Positions 1 to 12,538 of a stretch of 64,000 nucleotides of DNA are shown here, in pieces. Positions within the stretch are counted from its first letter, which is position 1. Each line of letters opens with the position of its first letter. Source of the stretch: Dactylellina haptotyla (lineage: Eukaryota > Ascomycota > Orbiliomycetes > Orbiliales > Orbiliaceae); NCBI GenBank assembly GCA_031310005.1, contig CM062387.1, positions 1,302,001-1,366,000 of the forward strand, in the 5' to 3' direction. The notes beneath the pieces were generated by a model. That model was not told where the DNA came from. It saw nothing but the letters and a program-made list of their open reading frames with translations, and ran no database searches. The translations under genes and the position numbers were made by a program.

Positions 1-3000
1 TGGCGATGTGGATTGCTTGTCGGTATTCGGCTCGGGGCCTATCAATGCCCCCAGAAGGGATCCATTTGGGCTTTGAGTTCAGAGTTTGTGAAGCTAAGAG
101 TCTGTGAAGCTGGCCCTGATATATGATTTCGATAGCTGGATGGACGACGATACCTCCCGAAGTGAAGAATCCTCGTTTGCATCTCGGGCTGACATTAAAC
201 AGTGAATCGGCACTTATAACCTTTCTGGGCTATCGATTTGCAGATGTTTGAGCGGTTGTGCGCAAGACATGTTGCAGGTGGCCAGTCAGAGCTTCACTCT
301 GGAAATCCGCCCCTTCCCTCGCGGGCGGTCCAGCCTAGTGGGGATGAAAAGACCCATGGCAACAGGGATTTGTGCATTGACATGATTGGATGACAGCCTA
401 TGCTCTGCGAGGCTGACGCTCCAAGGAAGCTAAACCTTCCTTCCCTTGAACCCTTACACTGTTGTAGGGTGACCCTTTCCTCGCCCTACTTCAACTTTGC
501 TGGGAAAAACAAAACATGGGGAGGAAGTTGACCTGATGGTACTCTGTACACGGATTCGAGAGGTTGATCACTGGGCGCCGCCCAAAATGCACGGTGGAGT
601 CCAGCATGTATCGACACAATCGAGCTCGCGCTGGTAGCCAGTCCCTGCAAGTTTCCTGAACTCTCCAGGTCGGCCCAAACGGTGCTCTGGGCATGAGAGC
701 AAGCTCTCGCACCTGAGATGACTTGCCTACTTGCTCTATCTAGATGTATCTTTTACCTTGCGCTCGCCTCGACTGGATTCGAAGGAACCGGCACGACTGG
801 GATCTCGGTGTCGGTTCAATACAGAAAATGGGTCGAAGGAACCCGGCTACTTCCCCTCAATTGCTCGTGTTTATTGTTATTATTAATCTACCCACCCGAG
901 TACCTATCTCCCCCCCAAACTCCAAGGTAGGCAGTCTGGCAAGACCCCTGCTCTATCGCCCAGCGATTTAGTTATCGCTGCTTCCCGCAGTTCGACATCA
1001 TCGCGAGCATTTTTAGGAGCTGGTCCGTTACCTTTCCCTTTTAAATGTCCTGCCCACCCACCCGCCAAACACCAGCCCAGCCCTAGGAACACATCCGAAT
1101 CCGACAACTTAAGTTCCAACCACCGTCACCCACCTGCGTGACGAGAGATCAGTCCCAAGACGACAGACAAGACAAGCTTCTCCTCTCTCGAGCGAATAAA
1201 GATCTTTGACGGACCAGCAGCTTGGTTGTAACGACCGAAATTGTCGCAGCCTTGTGGTAAGTGTGATTCATCGCCGTTTATTTTTATTTTTATTTTTTAC
1301 TTCTAGCACGGGCACGATCCATCGATACTTCTTTGAAGAATTTTTGAAGCGGGTTCTCCACGTTCTCTGGCAGAGGGCCGACAGTTTAGCCATGGGCCAT
1401 CGCATGGCGTGGTGGAGCCAAGCGGGAAATAAGAAACAAAAAAACAATACATCTTCCCCAAACACACCACTCCTTTTCCTGTGCTGCTGCACAAGGCCGG
1501 CACTGGGCAGCACGTAAGGCATAATAAGAAAAGCGCTCTTATTGTATCCTCAGTTAATCCTCAGTTGGCTTCGCATATGTCTCCGATTTTTCTTATTTTC
1601 ATCTTCCTTGAGAGAGAAAAAAGCATTCAAACCCGGATACCGTTGCCTTTTAATGAGCTGGCTAGTACTCTGGCTACGCCAAATCCTCTTGAAACTGTTA
1701 TAGTTCGTCCTCCTTTGGAAAGAGGCTTGCTCTGGTTCACTACGAATGATAGTTGCAGCTCGCGTGGAACCCGGAGTCGCTAGGTAAGAGGTAACAGCTT
1801 TTGGGAAAGTTGGGCGCAAAGACGTATAGCCTTCATGCAGAGAGTGTTTTTATTATTCATATCCTTTTTTTTTTGACTCTCATCAGCAAATTTCCCCTCC
1901 TGCCTTCTTTACGAGCGCACAGGCTTTACATTAGTGATCGCAATGATCTATGCATACGAACTACCCCGATCATTGGCGTCATCGTCCATCGCATCGTTAT
2001 TCACTACCGTTTTTAAAACACTCTTACCAGAATCAGACTATCATCACCATTGCTTTGTCGAGTAAGAAATAAGTCACGGCATCTGGCGGCAGCTATCGTT
2101 AAATTCGGGCTTTGAATATTTGATCTCAGTTCACGTACAAGCCTCAAAGCCTTCCTAGCTGCAGTGCCTTTACAGAAAAAGCATTCTCAGTTTGAAAATT
2201 TTCTTTTCTTGAAATTTCTTCTTTTACTGTGTTTATTCCCGTTGACCTGGGATGGTTTGCGAATTTTATCGCCGAACTGCTATTCCCTCCCACGCAATAG
2301 CGAAAAGGTGCTATACCTCTATTCTCTCTTTTCCTCTCTTTTTCTTCCTGCTCTTTTTTTTTTTTTTCTTTCCTGGTGTAGTGCTCGCTTGTCCGGCTGC
2401 TTCCCCTGCACGAGGCCTGCTGCTGCTGCGTTTTACATTCCGCAATTAGCATGGACGACGTTATTTGTTAAGCTCGGTCAGTCGAGCAGAGCGCCCCAGG
2501 CGAGGGATCTCTCAGCCTGTCCCCATCTAGCCTGCATTTACTTATTGCTATGACATGACCCTGTTCTGCCAGCTTCTCTTTCCTAGCGTGCTCCCATCTT
2601 TGCCCTATGCTCTCAGATTTCGAATCCGCTCAGCTAAATTTAATCCTTCGATTCTGACTATAAGCGACTGCCTAGAAATATCGACGCCCATAACTCCCGG
2701 CGGCCCTCTCCCTCTCTTCTAGAACCCTACCCGTCTCACTGAGGGGGTAATACGATAGACGGGCTCTTTTATTTGCATTCTCAACCCAAACCGTTGTCTG
2801 GCCTTGGAGTTTTGTTCCTCGCGTTTCGTTTTCGCCAGCCCAAAAGTCCGTTGCCCTTTTTTTTCAGCTCCACCCAAAACAACATCGCACGACAGACCAC
2901 AACGCTCTCCAGCCCTCACTCCCTATTCCTCAAGCACCATTACCAACGGAGCTCATAATAGTAATTTTTCGCCGCGCAGCATTAGATTGCCAGTGCTACT

Positions 3001-4269
3001 TGTTATTTCAGCTTGAAGTTTAGCATACAGAGCGCATAGACTTGTTTCTTTCTGTCTTTCTTTGTTTAATTGTGTTCTTTACAGCGATTCAACCTCATCT
3101 CCCTCTGGATATCGCGCAATCTCGATCATCTCGCCCCATATATCCACACGCCCACTGTATATTTTTCTGGCTCAACATCCGATTCAAAGCGCTTTCGATA
3201 CCCAATTAGCGAGAATTCAGATACCGCTCGAACCTTTCGGACACTTATACATCTACCTGTTAGCTTCGTTCTTATCGATCAAAGAATATCCTGCTTCGAG
3301 GTCTTCTTTTCGCGGCTTTGGTTCCTCGGATTCGTTACTTGCCGTCATTCCTAATTTCGTGCATCCCCCCGAGCGATACGACCCGCATTGTTCAGCCCAT
3401 CCGAAAAGGCACTTTTTTTTAATATACTACCTTGGTCTTTCATTTCAACCCGACTTCCATTTTGTTCTCCGCACCGTGGGATTAATATCACCAGATGCAG
3501 AAGGACCAAACTTGCATTCTTGGTTGACGCAGAAATACATCTCTTTTGCTAGCTAGTTTCGACTCCGGGAAGATTGTTCCCTTTCTGGACGTCTCATCAT
3601 CAAATCGCTTAGCTTTTCGCAGCACTGATTACTCTTGATCGGTCAGCACACCAGCCGGCTTCGGGTGCATACTAGGGTTCGGGGTGCGAGAGTCTTGACT
3701 CGAGTTTCTAGGTCCTGAACGGGAGGGAAATTATTGCCCAGAGTAGGCTGGAGGAATTCTATCCTACAACTAGGCTGAGAGCAGAGGGAACGAAAAGGAA
3801 TTCGTAAGTACTAGCCAGTAATCCTTTGGTGTTTTGAAATGGCTAGTTTAGCCCGTTTGCCTCCGCTCCTCCCAACAGCTCTGGGCGTTACGAGCCTTAT
3901 CGTAAGGCTGAAGCTGAGCGACCCCTTCTATTTTTTACCTTTCTTTAGCGTGCCATCGCCGTTTCCCCTTCCTCGTCGTTGCCTTCCTCCTCCTCCTTGT
4001 TGTTGTTGTTGCCCCATCGCCCGCCTATCACAACACACCAACACAATGCCTCCACGCAGCAAATAAGCACACGGAGTTTCCTTGCGCATATATACACATC
4101 TCCTTCCCACAGCAGCGCTCCGTGGCCTATTAGGCGACATGTTTTAGGTGAAAGACGTATTCAGCAGTATGATACGCCGGAGTGAGTATATCTTGCTAAC
4201 GTGGGTGTTCACTCCATAGATATACTACCCATCGGGCTTGATTTAGCTTAAACCGCATCGGAATCCAAT
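1..4269. other. Gene-free stretch upstream of the zinc-finger gene
   Basis: No reading frame here looks like protein: those present are short, of low complexity and unlike known families. The stretch has pyrimidine-rich runs, for example around 2185-2370 and 3840-4030, as is common in fungal promoters and leaders. It may hold a long promoter and spliced 5' leader for the zinc-finger gene that begins near 4270. I saw no RNA gene. Confidence 0.5.
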
Positions 4270-6384
4270 ATGAATATCCAACACAGAATGGTATCCCCCC
4301 AACCTATGGGGGTCCCTGATATCAGGGTCCAAGACCATTATCAATTTGGGGGCGAGGCCCGCTCGCGGACTCTGCCCAGAGCGATACCAAATGCCCACGA
4401 TGCCGGCCCACCCGGAATACCCTCTATGGAGGCGCCTGAATCAATATTTGGAGACATCAGACATCGTCTTCCTTCTTTACCTTCGGTAGATTTTCCAACC
4501 GGAACCCCGGTTGACCCTCGGAAGAGTGGAATTTCGAGTTTACGGGATCGCATGCATGCCTTTGATGCTATGCAAGTAGATAATGTGCCAATGGATTACC
4601 CGAGGTCATCTCATGCAGGCGCTCCTCATCAATCAGGTGGTGAGTCCCAGGGTGGATTTTCGAGCAGGCTCGGCCGTATGGAAGAGCTTAGATCGCTGCC
4701 TGGTACGAGTGCGACCACAAACGAGTTCGTAGCCCTCTACTAAATTCACCTCTTCTGGAATATTCACTCTAATATCGTAATAGTAGCTTGAAAAGCTCTT
4801 TAAGCGAGGCAATGAGAAAGACGTTCGACGCTTATGATAAAGGCCTGGTTCAAAAACTGAACTCTCCCGTGTCCTCCGTAGCTTCAAACGGGGCCGCCGG
4901 CTCGTACTGGGGACACCCACCCTCTCTAGTACACCGGCCTGAAGAACGAAATGGCTCAATCAGTTCGCAATCTAGCCTCACCCCAAGTTTCACAAAGGAT
5001 CGTTCTCCTAAGCTTCCTGGGTTGTCGGATATCACAAGCTTCCCGTCATCACCAGCAATGCCAGAGACGTCTTCGCAATGGCCAAATCCAACGTCAAGCC
5101 CCTTCGAGGCTGGACGCTCTGGGTTTACTTCATTTGAACGAGGCGATCGAAGTCCTGGATCAAACGTACCAGGGTCCTCGTCGAATAATGTATACGAAAA
5201 AGAACGAAGAAACAATAGTTTTAGCATGTCTGAAAGTTACATGTCCGCCCCTGATCGAGCTAAAGGAGATCGCCTTAGCCCGGAGGGGCGAGGTTACGGC
5301 GATGATGATATCTCAATGGATGACGCACCACCGCGGTCGTCGGGAACACCATTTGAGTATCGTAAATCACCCGTTTCACACCCGAGCCCAAGTCCGAGAT
5401 ACGCTAAATTCAGATCTGGTCCTTACTCTCCAAGGGATGATAGGTACAATTCAAATAACACTGAATCGCGAAACCGGTTTTATAGCAATGATACACCCGA
5501 CTTAAATCGAGTAACTATGAGTGGAGGGCTTAATTTTTCTAGCCAGAGCGGCCCAGCAAGAACCAACATGAAGTAAGCACGACAGTTACACATACATATG
5601 ATCCCGCTGTAATATTTAATGATTAACACTAACATCAAAAAGTTCCTCTCGTGCACCCTATAATGGGAATGGAAACGTGGACCCCTCCAAGTCCCCAAGC
5701 TCGTATTCGCGAGGTCACCAGCGAACAATATCCGAAGCAGTTGAGCGTCAACAAGCTAGCGAAGCGGCCGTAGGCCCGAAGCATCACTCAGCTCCTAAAC
5801 TTCTCGGTGTTTTGATGTGCGAATGTTGCCCTAAGAAGCCTAAGAAATTCGACAATCAATTGGATCTTAAGTACGTTCAATTTTTTAAATAAAATTAGGG
5901 CTACTCTTGACTGACTATATCTAGGATGCACGAGATGGAAAAACAGTACGGCTGCAAATATTGCACTCATAGGTTTAAGAACAAAAACGAGGCCGAAAGA
6001 CACCAGAATTCACTTCACCTACGTAAGCATTCCTGGTGTTGTTCCGCCATCGCGAGCACTCCAGAAGCAGCCTTCCATCCATCTACGACCAAGCATAACT
6101 ATGTGGATGTTTGTGGGTACTGCGGCGAGGAATTCGCCAACCCACCCGATTGGCAAGCTCGACATGATCACCTGAGCGAAGTCCACAAATTTGGAGAGTG
6201 CAACCAGAACAAAAAATTCTTCCGTGCAGACCATTTCCGACAGCATCTTAAGCATACTCATGCTGGTACGAGTGGCAAATGGGCCAACGTCCTAGAGAAC
6301 GCTTGTAAGAGAGAGGTTCCAGAGCATGAGCAGCACCCTGATCCAATTATGCATAATGGCATGATGTCGGATATGATGGACTAG
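4270..6384 (+). CDS. C2H2 zinc-finger protein, probable transcription factor
   Basis: Proposed exons are 4270-4728, 4809-5572, 5643-5870 and 5925-6384 (636 residues). The first two thirds are Ser/Pro/Arg-rich and look disordered. The last ~190 residues carry the zinc-binding part. A C-x2-C pair (MCECC) precedes a classical finger, C-x2-C-x12-H-x4-H (GCKYC...RHQNSLH). Then comes C-x2-C-x11-H with further His (CGYCGEEF...HDH), and a final Cys/His segment (ECNQNKKF...HLKHTH). Such a tail suggests a DNA-binding nuclear regulator, but I cannot assign it to a named factor. The introns at 5573-5642 and 5871-5924 are well supported by frame and consensus. The first intron is not: no standard splice pair with a good consensus keeps frame, so the 4728/4809 junction is provisional. 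Translation could instead start inside the second exon. Confidence 0.72.
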
Positions 6385-7686
6385 TCACGCTATTTTTCGT
6401 GATTGATACAACGCTCTACATGAGGGTTGAACGCTTAAATAGCCTGAGCACCATCTATAGGGGATTTGGGGCGGGTGGATGGGCCTATATTTGCTATTTA
6501 TTGACATCTTCACAATCGGCATCCGGCAATATCTACCAATTCTATAATTATCTCAACCGTCTCAAATGAATTTTCCATTCAGCAAACATTTATGCAATTT
6601 AACGACTTTACGACACTACTCGTCTGTTTCCTCAACTGCTTTTGGGCATTTTTATTTTATACTTTTATTATCCAGCTTGCATTCAGATATATCTTTGCGC
6701 GAATTCCCACCATTCCCGGTTCTCTGGCCCACGCGAACTATCTCGACTCGGCGAATCGGACCACAAACATTTTCTCTTCAGTTCTTTAGATTTGCTTTCT
6801 CCGATGATATCCAAAAAGGGGACGAGACCCAGAAGACTTAAGGACAAACCTTATGCTTCTCGGTGATCTGTTTTTATCAATGATACTTATAACGTCCGGC
6901 GCACTCGTTCCAACATTGTTCATATATTGCGACACCAACAAAGAAACAAAAAATGATTTATAGCCTATCATGTCATCATATGGTGTTAGGTGTTTTGCTT
7001 TCTCTTCCTTTTTCTCTCCTATTTTCCATTCATCTAAACTTCCATCTACCTGTTATTTGTACTGCAAATTCCTCCGTCTAACGAAAACCGTTCTTCAATT
7101 TCGTTCGAATTTATCTTCTTGCTATATAATTTTTTTTCTTGTCGTTCGTCTCGTTCGGATTTCTACTGGCTCCATATTAAGTGTTTTCAATGCTTTGTAT
7201 CATGGTTTTGCGAATTTCACTACAAAAATTTCGCCTTATTTTTTTTTTTTTCATGAATTGTGTATTATAATTCCTTTCGCTTCTGTTCCTATTTCATATC
7301 ACCTATATTAGCATCTCGTGAAATTTGATACCAGATATAAACCTAGTATTTACTCTAACATTGGTGCACTCTCCCGAGAAACCGGTGTGTTTTTGATGAT
7401 CCTGACATCGAAATGGCATGATGGCATGATCGGGTGGCTTTGTGACAACCACTTGTTGAATTAGTCATTTCTAACTCGGAAAGGATATGACAAATGTATA
7501 TATATATATATATATGGCATTAGGCAATAGAACTCGTCATATATATATAGGTAAAAAAAATTAAAATTTCTTCAGATACGCTAATGATGAGAGTGTACTT
7601 CTAAAATCTATGTCCAAATATGCTCAACGGAATGATGTCTAGAAAGGGAAAACTAGCAAAACAAATGAAACTCTATCGATTTGATT
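6385..7686. other. Convergent intergenic region
   Basis: This lies between the 3' ends of the zinc-finger gene (+) and the TatD gene (-). It is AT-rich with T runs and a TA microsatellite, and I see no gene in it. Confidence 0.5.
7497..7551. repeat. TA microsatellite (two tracts)
   Basis: A TA run of about 21 bases (7497-7517) is followed by a second run of about 11 bases (7541-7551), separated by a short unique stretch. Both lie in the 3' flank between convergent genes. Confidence 0.9.
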
Positions 7687-8998
7687 CTATTCTTTTTGGC
7701 CCTGCCCTTCCTCTACGTCCAGTTCCAAGTTGCTCGTTCTCCACTGCTCTTGCAATAATGCAGCTTCGTCAAACCTGAACATTTTCATCGAATTATCCCA
7801 TGAACTCTCACAAACTTCCTCGAATGAACAACCCTTGACTTGGGAGATGACCCATGCGACTCCAGCAATTGCGCACGGCTCGTTCCTGCCCTTAACTCTC
7901 ATCCCCAACTGAAATCTCTCCTTTTTTACATCTTTCGGTACACCTTCCGCCAGATAGGCCGGCATAGTCTTCAGGTATTTCGCACTCGCGTGCGTTCCGC
8001 GGATCTCACACCATGGCCCGTCCGTCTCGATCTGTAGCCTTTCCAAAGGTATTTCCTTGACCACCGCGAGATTTCCCTCGGTTTTGAGACTACACCCGTT
8101 AATACCGATATCGTAACCGGCTTCCACCAATGTCTTCATTTCCTCGAGCGTGCCTGTGAACGAATGCACGAGTCCCTTGCGCGGGAGGTTAGCCGCGAAG
8201 AGTAAGCGGTTAAAATCCTCCTCGGCGGCGCGGGAATGTAGGAAAAGCGGCAGATCTACTCGTTCTGCGATACGGAGTTGTTCTTCAAAGACGCGGAGCT
8301 GAGAGTCTTGGTCTGAGAGGGCGAAGCGGTCGTAGTCGAGGCCGATCTCGCCGAAGGCGGTGACGGTCCCTTGCGCTTTTCCTCTCAATACAAGTTCTTC
8401 GACAGGTTTAAGGGCCGAACGAAGGTTCGGCACCCCACCACCGGAGGTTACCAGCGCGGTAGCGCAACAAGGATGCACCCCGGCAGTTGCAAAGATAAAA
8501 CCAGCTAAACGAGGGAAGGGGTATATTTAATATTGTGGTTTTGCTAGAGTGGAGAAATGAGGAAACGACATACGATATTTGCTGGCGAGATCAACAGCTT
8601 CAATTGAGTGCTTGTAGTCTGAGCCTGTGACCATCAGCATTTTGCAGCCGATAGCCTGACCGCGTGATATGACATTGTCCAAGTCTGCTTCGTGAACCTT
8701 CCGGCCGTGGTAGAAGCCTTGGTACATCATATCCGTTAGATTGATACCAACCTGTTATCACATCCATTTTCATATTTTCGGTTAGCCTTAGGGCGCTCAA
8801 TGAAAGAAATCATTGGGAAATGGCTGGGATTCTGGCTCATACATCGATATATCTCGGTTCATAGGGGGTTTCCGGCTCCTTCTCTATGTCCAACGAAGGG
8901 GCTTCCGCCTCTGAAACTGATAGGGACGCCATTGTGTCTGAAATGGGTTGTGTAGATGGTGATCTTGTGGTTGCAGATGTTACGGCGTCTCCAGCCAT
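7687..8998 (-). CDS. TatD-family metal-dependent deoxyribonuclease
   Basis: Three exons on the minus strand: 8998-8843, 8751-8574 and 8504-7687, giving 383 residues. After a Ser/Thr-rich N-terminus of about 45 residues comes the family opening YIDVGINLTD and QGFYHG. ASKYPGFIFATAGVHP follows across the second junction. The core has FGEIGLDYDRF (Glu and Asp metal ligands), LFLHSR and the C-terminal ETDGPWCE. TatD proteins are metal-dependent TIM-barrel nucleases of the amidohydrolase superfamily; eukaryotic members such as human TATDN1 and yeast YBL055C are linked to DNA fragmentation and repair. The start MAGDAVTS was chosen because the frame upstream (to 9247) reads like leader. Length and motifs look intact. 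Confidence 0.93.
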
Positions 8999-9799
8999 AA
9001 CTGAAAAGGATTGGTCGAGGCCTGAAATGTTTCTAGATCTCCGATAGAGGAACGCGCCAGCTCGAAAGTAAGCAGTATTTTTATAAGATAAGCTCAAGCT
9101 AAACGTCTTATAAGTCTTTTGCGTTTCGTACTCGTATATAGATTTTATAGGTAGTAAAATGCCTGGAAGACGGAAATGATATTTCAATGCAAAATTTGCT
9201 GCTGTTTTTCTTGCTGTAGGACCCAGATATACGGGAAACAGAACCATGAACCCGTAGCCAGAACGGCGTGGTATTTATAGATACCTCTGAGGGTAGTCAG
9301 ACCTGCGTGGGTTTGATTTTCAGGGCTTTGCAAACCCAATATGCAAAAACTTCAGGTTTTATGACTCAGGTTCTGCTACGAAATCTGAGCTGGTTCCCGG
9401 GTCCGACGTAAAGCGGTCTGCAGAAACTAGCGAAGGTCTTCTTTGTCAGTGCACATCGGATACATGCGAGACCTGGAGGCAGACCTACGTTGGATTCCGG
9501 TTATCTTTAATTTATATATTTATATTTTTTAGATCGATACCTGCCAGATGGAAAGGTTGCGAGTTTGATGTCCGGATCAATGCAGGTTCTGGCAGCACGT
9601 CGGCTAGCTCCCAGCGTGGCTCCCAGCGTGCCACACCAAGTCAGTTCAACCAGCTAAGCTCGTCCAGCAAGCCCGTCCAGCAAACTCGACCACAACACCA
9701 CCAGCATCACCACAACTTCAACCGGACAACCCTTCTGGCCCCGGGCGAGGTTCACCAGTACGACAGGACTGGCCGCGAGGTGGCCTCCATTCGGTAGCG
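8999..9799. other. Divergent promoter region, TatD and ALG14
   Basis: About 800 bases separate two divergently transcribed genes and presumably hold both promoters and leaders. I see no other gene. Confidence 0.5.
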
Positions 9800-10697
9800 A
9801 TGATCAAAATCATACTCGCCGCTCTTCTTACTCTCCTTGTTCTCACAATCTTTGTCTCTGTAAGTCCAATTGAACGTTTCCATAGACCCCACTCTCGTCA
9901 ATACCACCAGCTCACACAACAGTGCCTATTTTTCAGCTTCGGATCTTTTCTATACTACCCAACCGTCAACATGCAATCCCTCAAACCCAAATCCTACAAT
10001 CATCTCGGATAGTTGAAATCAACACGCCGTCGAAATCGCACATTCTCTTCATTCTCGGTTCCGGTGGTCATACGACCGAGATGTTTGCCATGCTCCAAGA
10101 TATCTCGCCGGACATGGTGACCCACCGGACGTATGTATTCAGCAGCGGCGATAACCACTCTGCGCAGAAAGCCCAAGCGTTCGAGGAATCGCTTATCGGG
10201 AAATTTACGAAACGGAATAACATGAAGGTTGGGTATCGACTTCTGGAGCTCCCACGGGCCCGAAGGGTGAAACAGTCCTGGTTGACGACGCCGCTCAGTT
10301 GCTTGATTTGTCTATGGAGCTGTATGGATGTACTAAGGGGAGCTGATATCGTTCGAATGACGAAGGAAATGAAGAGCTTATGGGCTGGTATGGAGTTTCC
10401 GGATCTTGTTATCTGCAATGGACCGGGGACGGCTGTTATGGTGGTACTAGCGTGCTACTTCTACAAGGTAATGAAGGTATCCCGATAGGTTTGCTAAAAT
10501 GTTTGCTGACTAGATTGATATAGTTCTTTGGTAAATGTGCTACTCGTGTGATTTACGTCGAGTCATTCGCTAGGGTTACGACTTTATCGCTCTCCGGAAG
10601 ATTATTACTTCCACTGGCGAACAGATTTTTCGTCCAGTGGCCGCAGCTAGCGGATAAATACCCCGGTGCTGAACACCTTGGGTTTCTCGTATCATAG
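9800..10697 (+). CDS. ALG14: UDP-GlcNAc transferase membrane subunit Alg14
   Basis: Exons 9800-9859, 9937-10467 and 10524-10697 encode 254 residues. An N-terminal hydrophobic helix (about residues 4-20) would anchor the protein in the ER membrane. It is followed by the diagnostic ILGSGGHTTEM, the YVFSSGD segment, a LPRARRV loop, LVICNGPGTAV and a C-terminus with YVESFARV and FFVQWPQLADKYP. Alg14 recruits the catalytic subunit Alg13 to the cytosolic face of the ER. Together they add the second GlcNAc to dolichol-PP-GlcNAc in N-glycan assembly. The small first exon encodes almost exactly the membrane anchor. Nothing looks truncated. Confidence 0.95.
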
Positions 10698-10835
10698 AGC
10701 GTCCGTCCTTGTCGTCTCTTTCTTTCTTTTTATATAAGTCTTCGTTTCATGATACCCAGCATTGATATTATGTACATTAGCGTTACAAATCATCTATATT
10801 TACAAAGTCGACGCCCTACCATCCATTATCTACCC

Positions 10836-12051
10836 TCAACTAAGAGGTGCTTCTGTTTGTGAAGACGATGACGGCGTTGATGGCGAAGTAAATTTAGACC
10901 CGAATCCGGTAAACCTAGCTTGTTGTTTCTCAATCGCGCTCAGAATTTTCGAAGGCTTTGGCTTCTCTTTTAAGAACGGGTTGCCGTGCTGTGCCATAGC
11001 TCTACCAATCTGTTCCAAGACATTTGGTGTCAACTTTTGCTTCTTGCCCTTCGCAATCTTCTCTCGCCGGATCTTCCTATTAATCTCCATCAGAGGCGTC
11101 ACCACTTTAGACTTCATCCTGCCCTTCTTTTCCTCATCCTCTCTCATCTTCTGTTCAATATACTCCCGGTCGTGTCTGTCTCTGAACTTGCTGTACTTTC
11201 CGCGTAGCTCATCTATTACAGTTTCTGGGACCGGGGGTTTGAGAAGGGTTGGAATATAGGTCCGCTCTTCTGCGTCCATACGTCTGGTATCGCATTCTTC
11301 ATCCTTATATTCCGGCTCGGGCTTCTTAGGCCACGGTATTGTGGTATTTGTAAAAGCGATATATCTAGTCCATGTTTTCTTTCCGTGTATGTCCTTGCGA
11401 ACGTCTGCGATACGGACTTTCTTGACAACAGCATCACGAAGAACGCCGGTATTCGGATCTGGAACGGCGTGAACGAGACGGACGTCTGTATACGGTACTG
11501 GGAGCTCCTGGTCGATTCCGGGATTCTCGCCACCATCGAGACCTTCAAAATACTCGGGTGTTCTGACTGGGTACTATTCAAAACATGTTGTTATTAGAGC
11601 CTTGCTGGAAGTCGCCAAGCACTGTCAAGGGGATACATACCACGTTCAACCCTTCTATCCTCACAGAGTCCGTATCAGGGTCCACATCCCTCACAACACC
11701 GACTTTGTTCCTATCCTTCCCCGCTAGTATTACAACTCTATCGCCGACTGTGATGTTGAAAAATTTCCTCTGCTCCACAACCTGCGGTAACCGTATTCCG
11801 TCTCCAGTAGGCAAGTCTCTAGCAATCCTGTCTTTCATGCTAACACCCCTGGTGGGTGCGAGGGGCCCCAATTTGACATCTTCTTTGAGTTCGGCGTGGA
11901 TGCCGTCGACATATCTGCGGTGCTGTCGGATCATCGCATCGTATTGCTCGCGCTGCGCCCGTTTGTGCTTAAGTCGCTGCTCGGCCTCGCGGGCATAGCG
12001 GCGGGCCGCTTGGGCCTTTGCTAACGCGGATCGGCGGAGCACTCTTTCCAT
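10836..12051 (-). CDS. Mitochondrial large-subunit ribosomal protein uL24m
   Basis: Two exons, 12051-11641 and 11573-10836 (382 residues). The basic N-terminus suits mitochondrial import. A KOW motif lies near residues 102-124 (TVGDRVVILAGKDRNKVGVV), as in L24 proteins (yeast counterpart MRPL40). A long charged C-terminal extension is rich in Lys/Glu and ends in Ser/Thr/Pro. uL24m binds 23S-type rRNA early in assembly of the mitoribosome large subunit. The gene's end lies only 138 bases from the convergent end of ALG14, so their 3' UTRs probably meet. A CACGTG box lies about 300 bases upstream of the start. Confidence 0.9.
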
Positions 12052-12538
12052 TGTGGTTGGTGGGCTCTATAATTTTTCTTCTTCTTTCTCGATATTGTAG
12101 TAGATTGTTGGAATGAATGTACAGTGGAAACACGAGGATGAGCAATTGGACTACCGGAATATCGGGATCATTTCTTCGTCGTGAGCGTTGGAACTGGCGA
12201 CCTGGGATGCTAGACTGGGGAGGCCAGAAGAACGCCGGGAAGGTCGTCAATTGGAGGAAGGAGTGAGGTCGAAGGCAATCGTCAGGGCCAGGCGCATGAG
12301 GTTGCACTGAAACGAGACCTCAAAATTTTGCAAAAGGTGTTGGTGGCTGCGTCACGTGCCGGGGCAACACAACGAATTGGGGTATAAAAGGCTTCCTGAT
12401 GAACAGGAGGGATATTATTGCTGATTTCTATTTTGACAAAAAATAAAAACAATATTGGGAATTTGGTTAGAGGCGACTGGGGTTCGGCTATCTAGCGATC
12501 TACTGTGCGGTGCAATTTGGCCAAGCATAAAACAGCAA
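12052..12538. other. Intergenic, uL24m promoter side
   Basis: This is the upstream flank of uL24m (-) and the 3' flank of the beta-lactamase-fold gene (-). It contains a TCACGTG box near 12352 and no gene that I can see. Confidence 0.5.
12353..12358. promoter_or_regulatory. CACGTG E-box
   Basis: A palindromic CACGTG in the context GTCACGTGCC lies about 300 bases upstream of the uL24m start. TCACGTG is the binding core of Cbf1-type bHLH factors. A single six-base site can arise by chance, so function is a guess. Confidence 0.25.

Noticed and set aside
12383-12390. TATAAAAG as a promoter element
   Set aside because: It is oriented to the right, yet both neighbouring genes run left; no + strand gene starts downstream, so it is probably chance.
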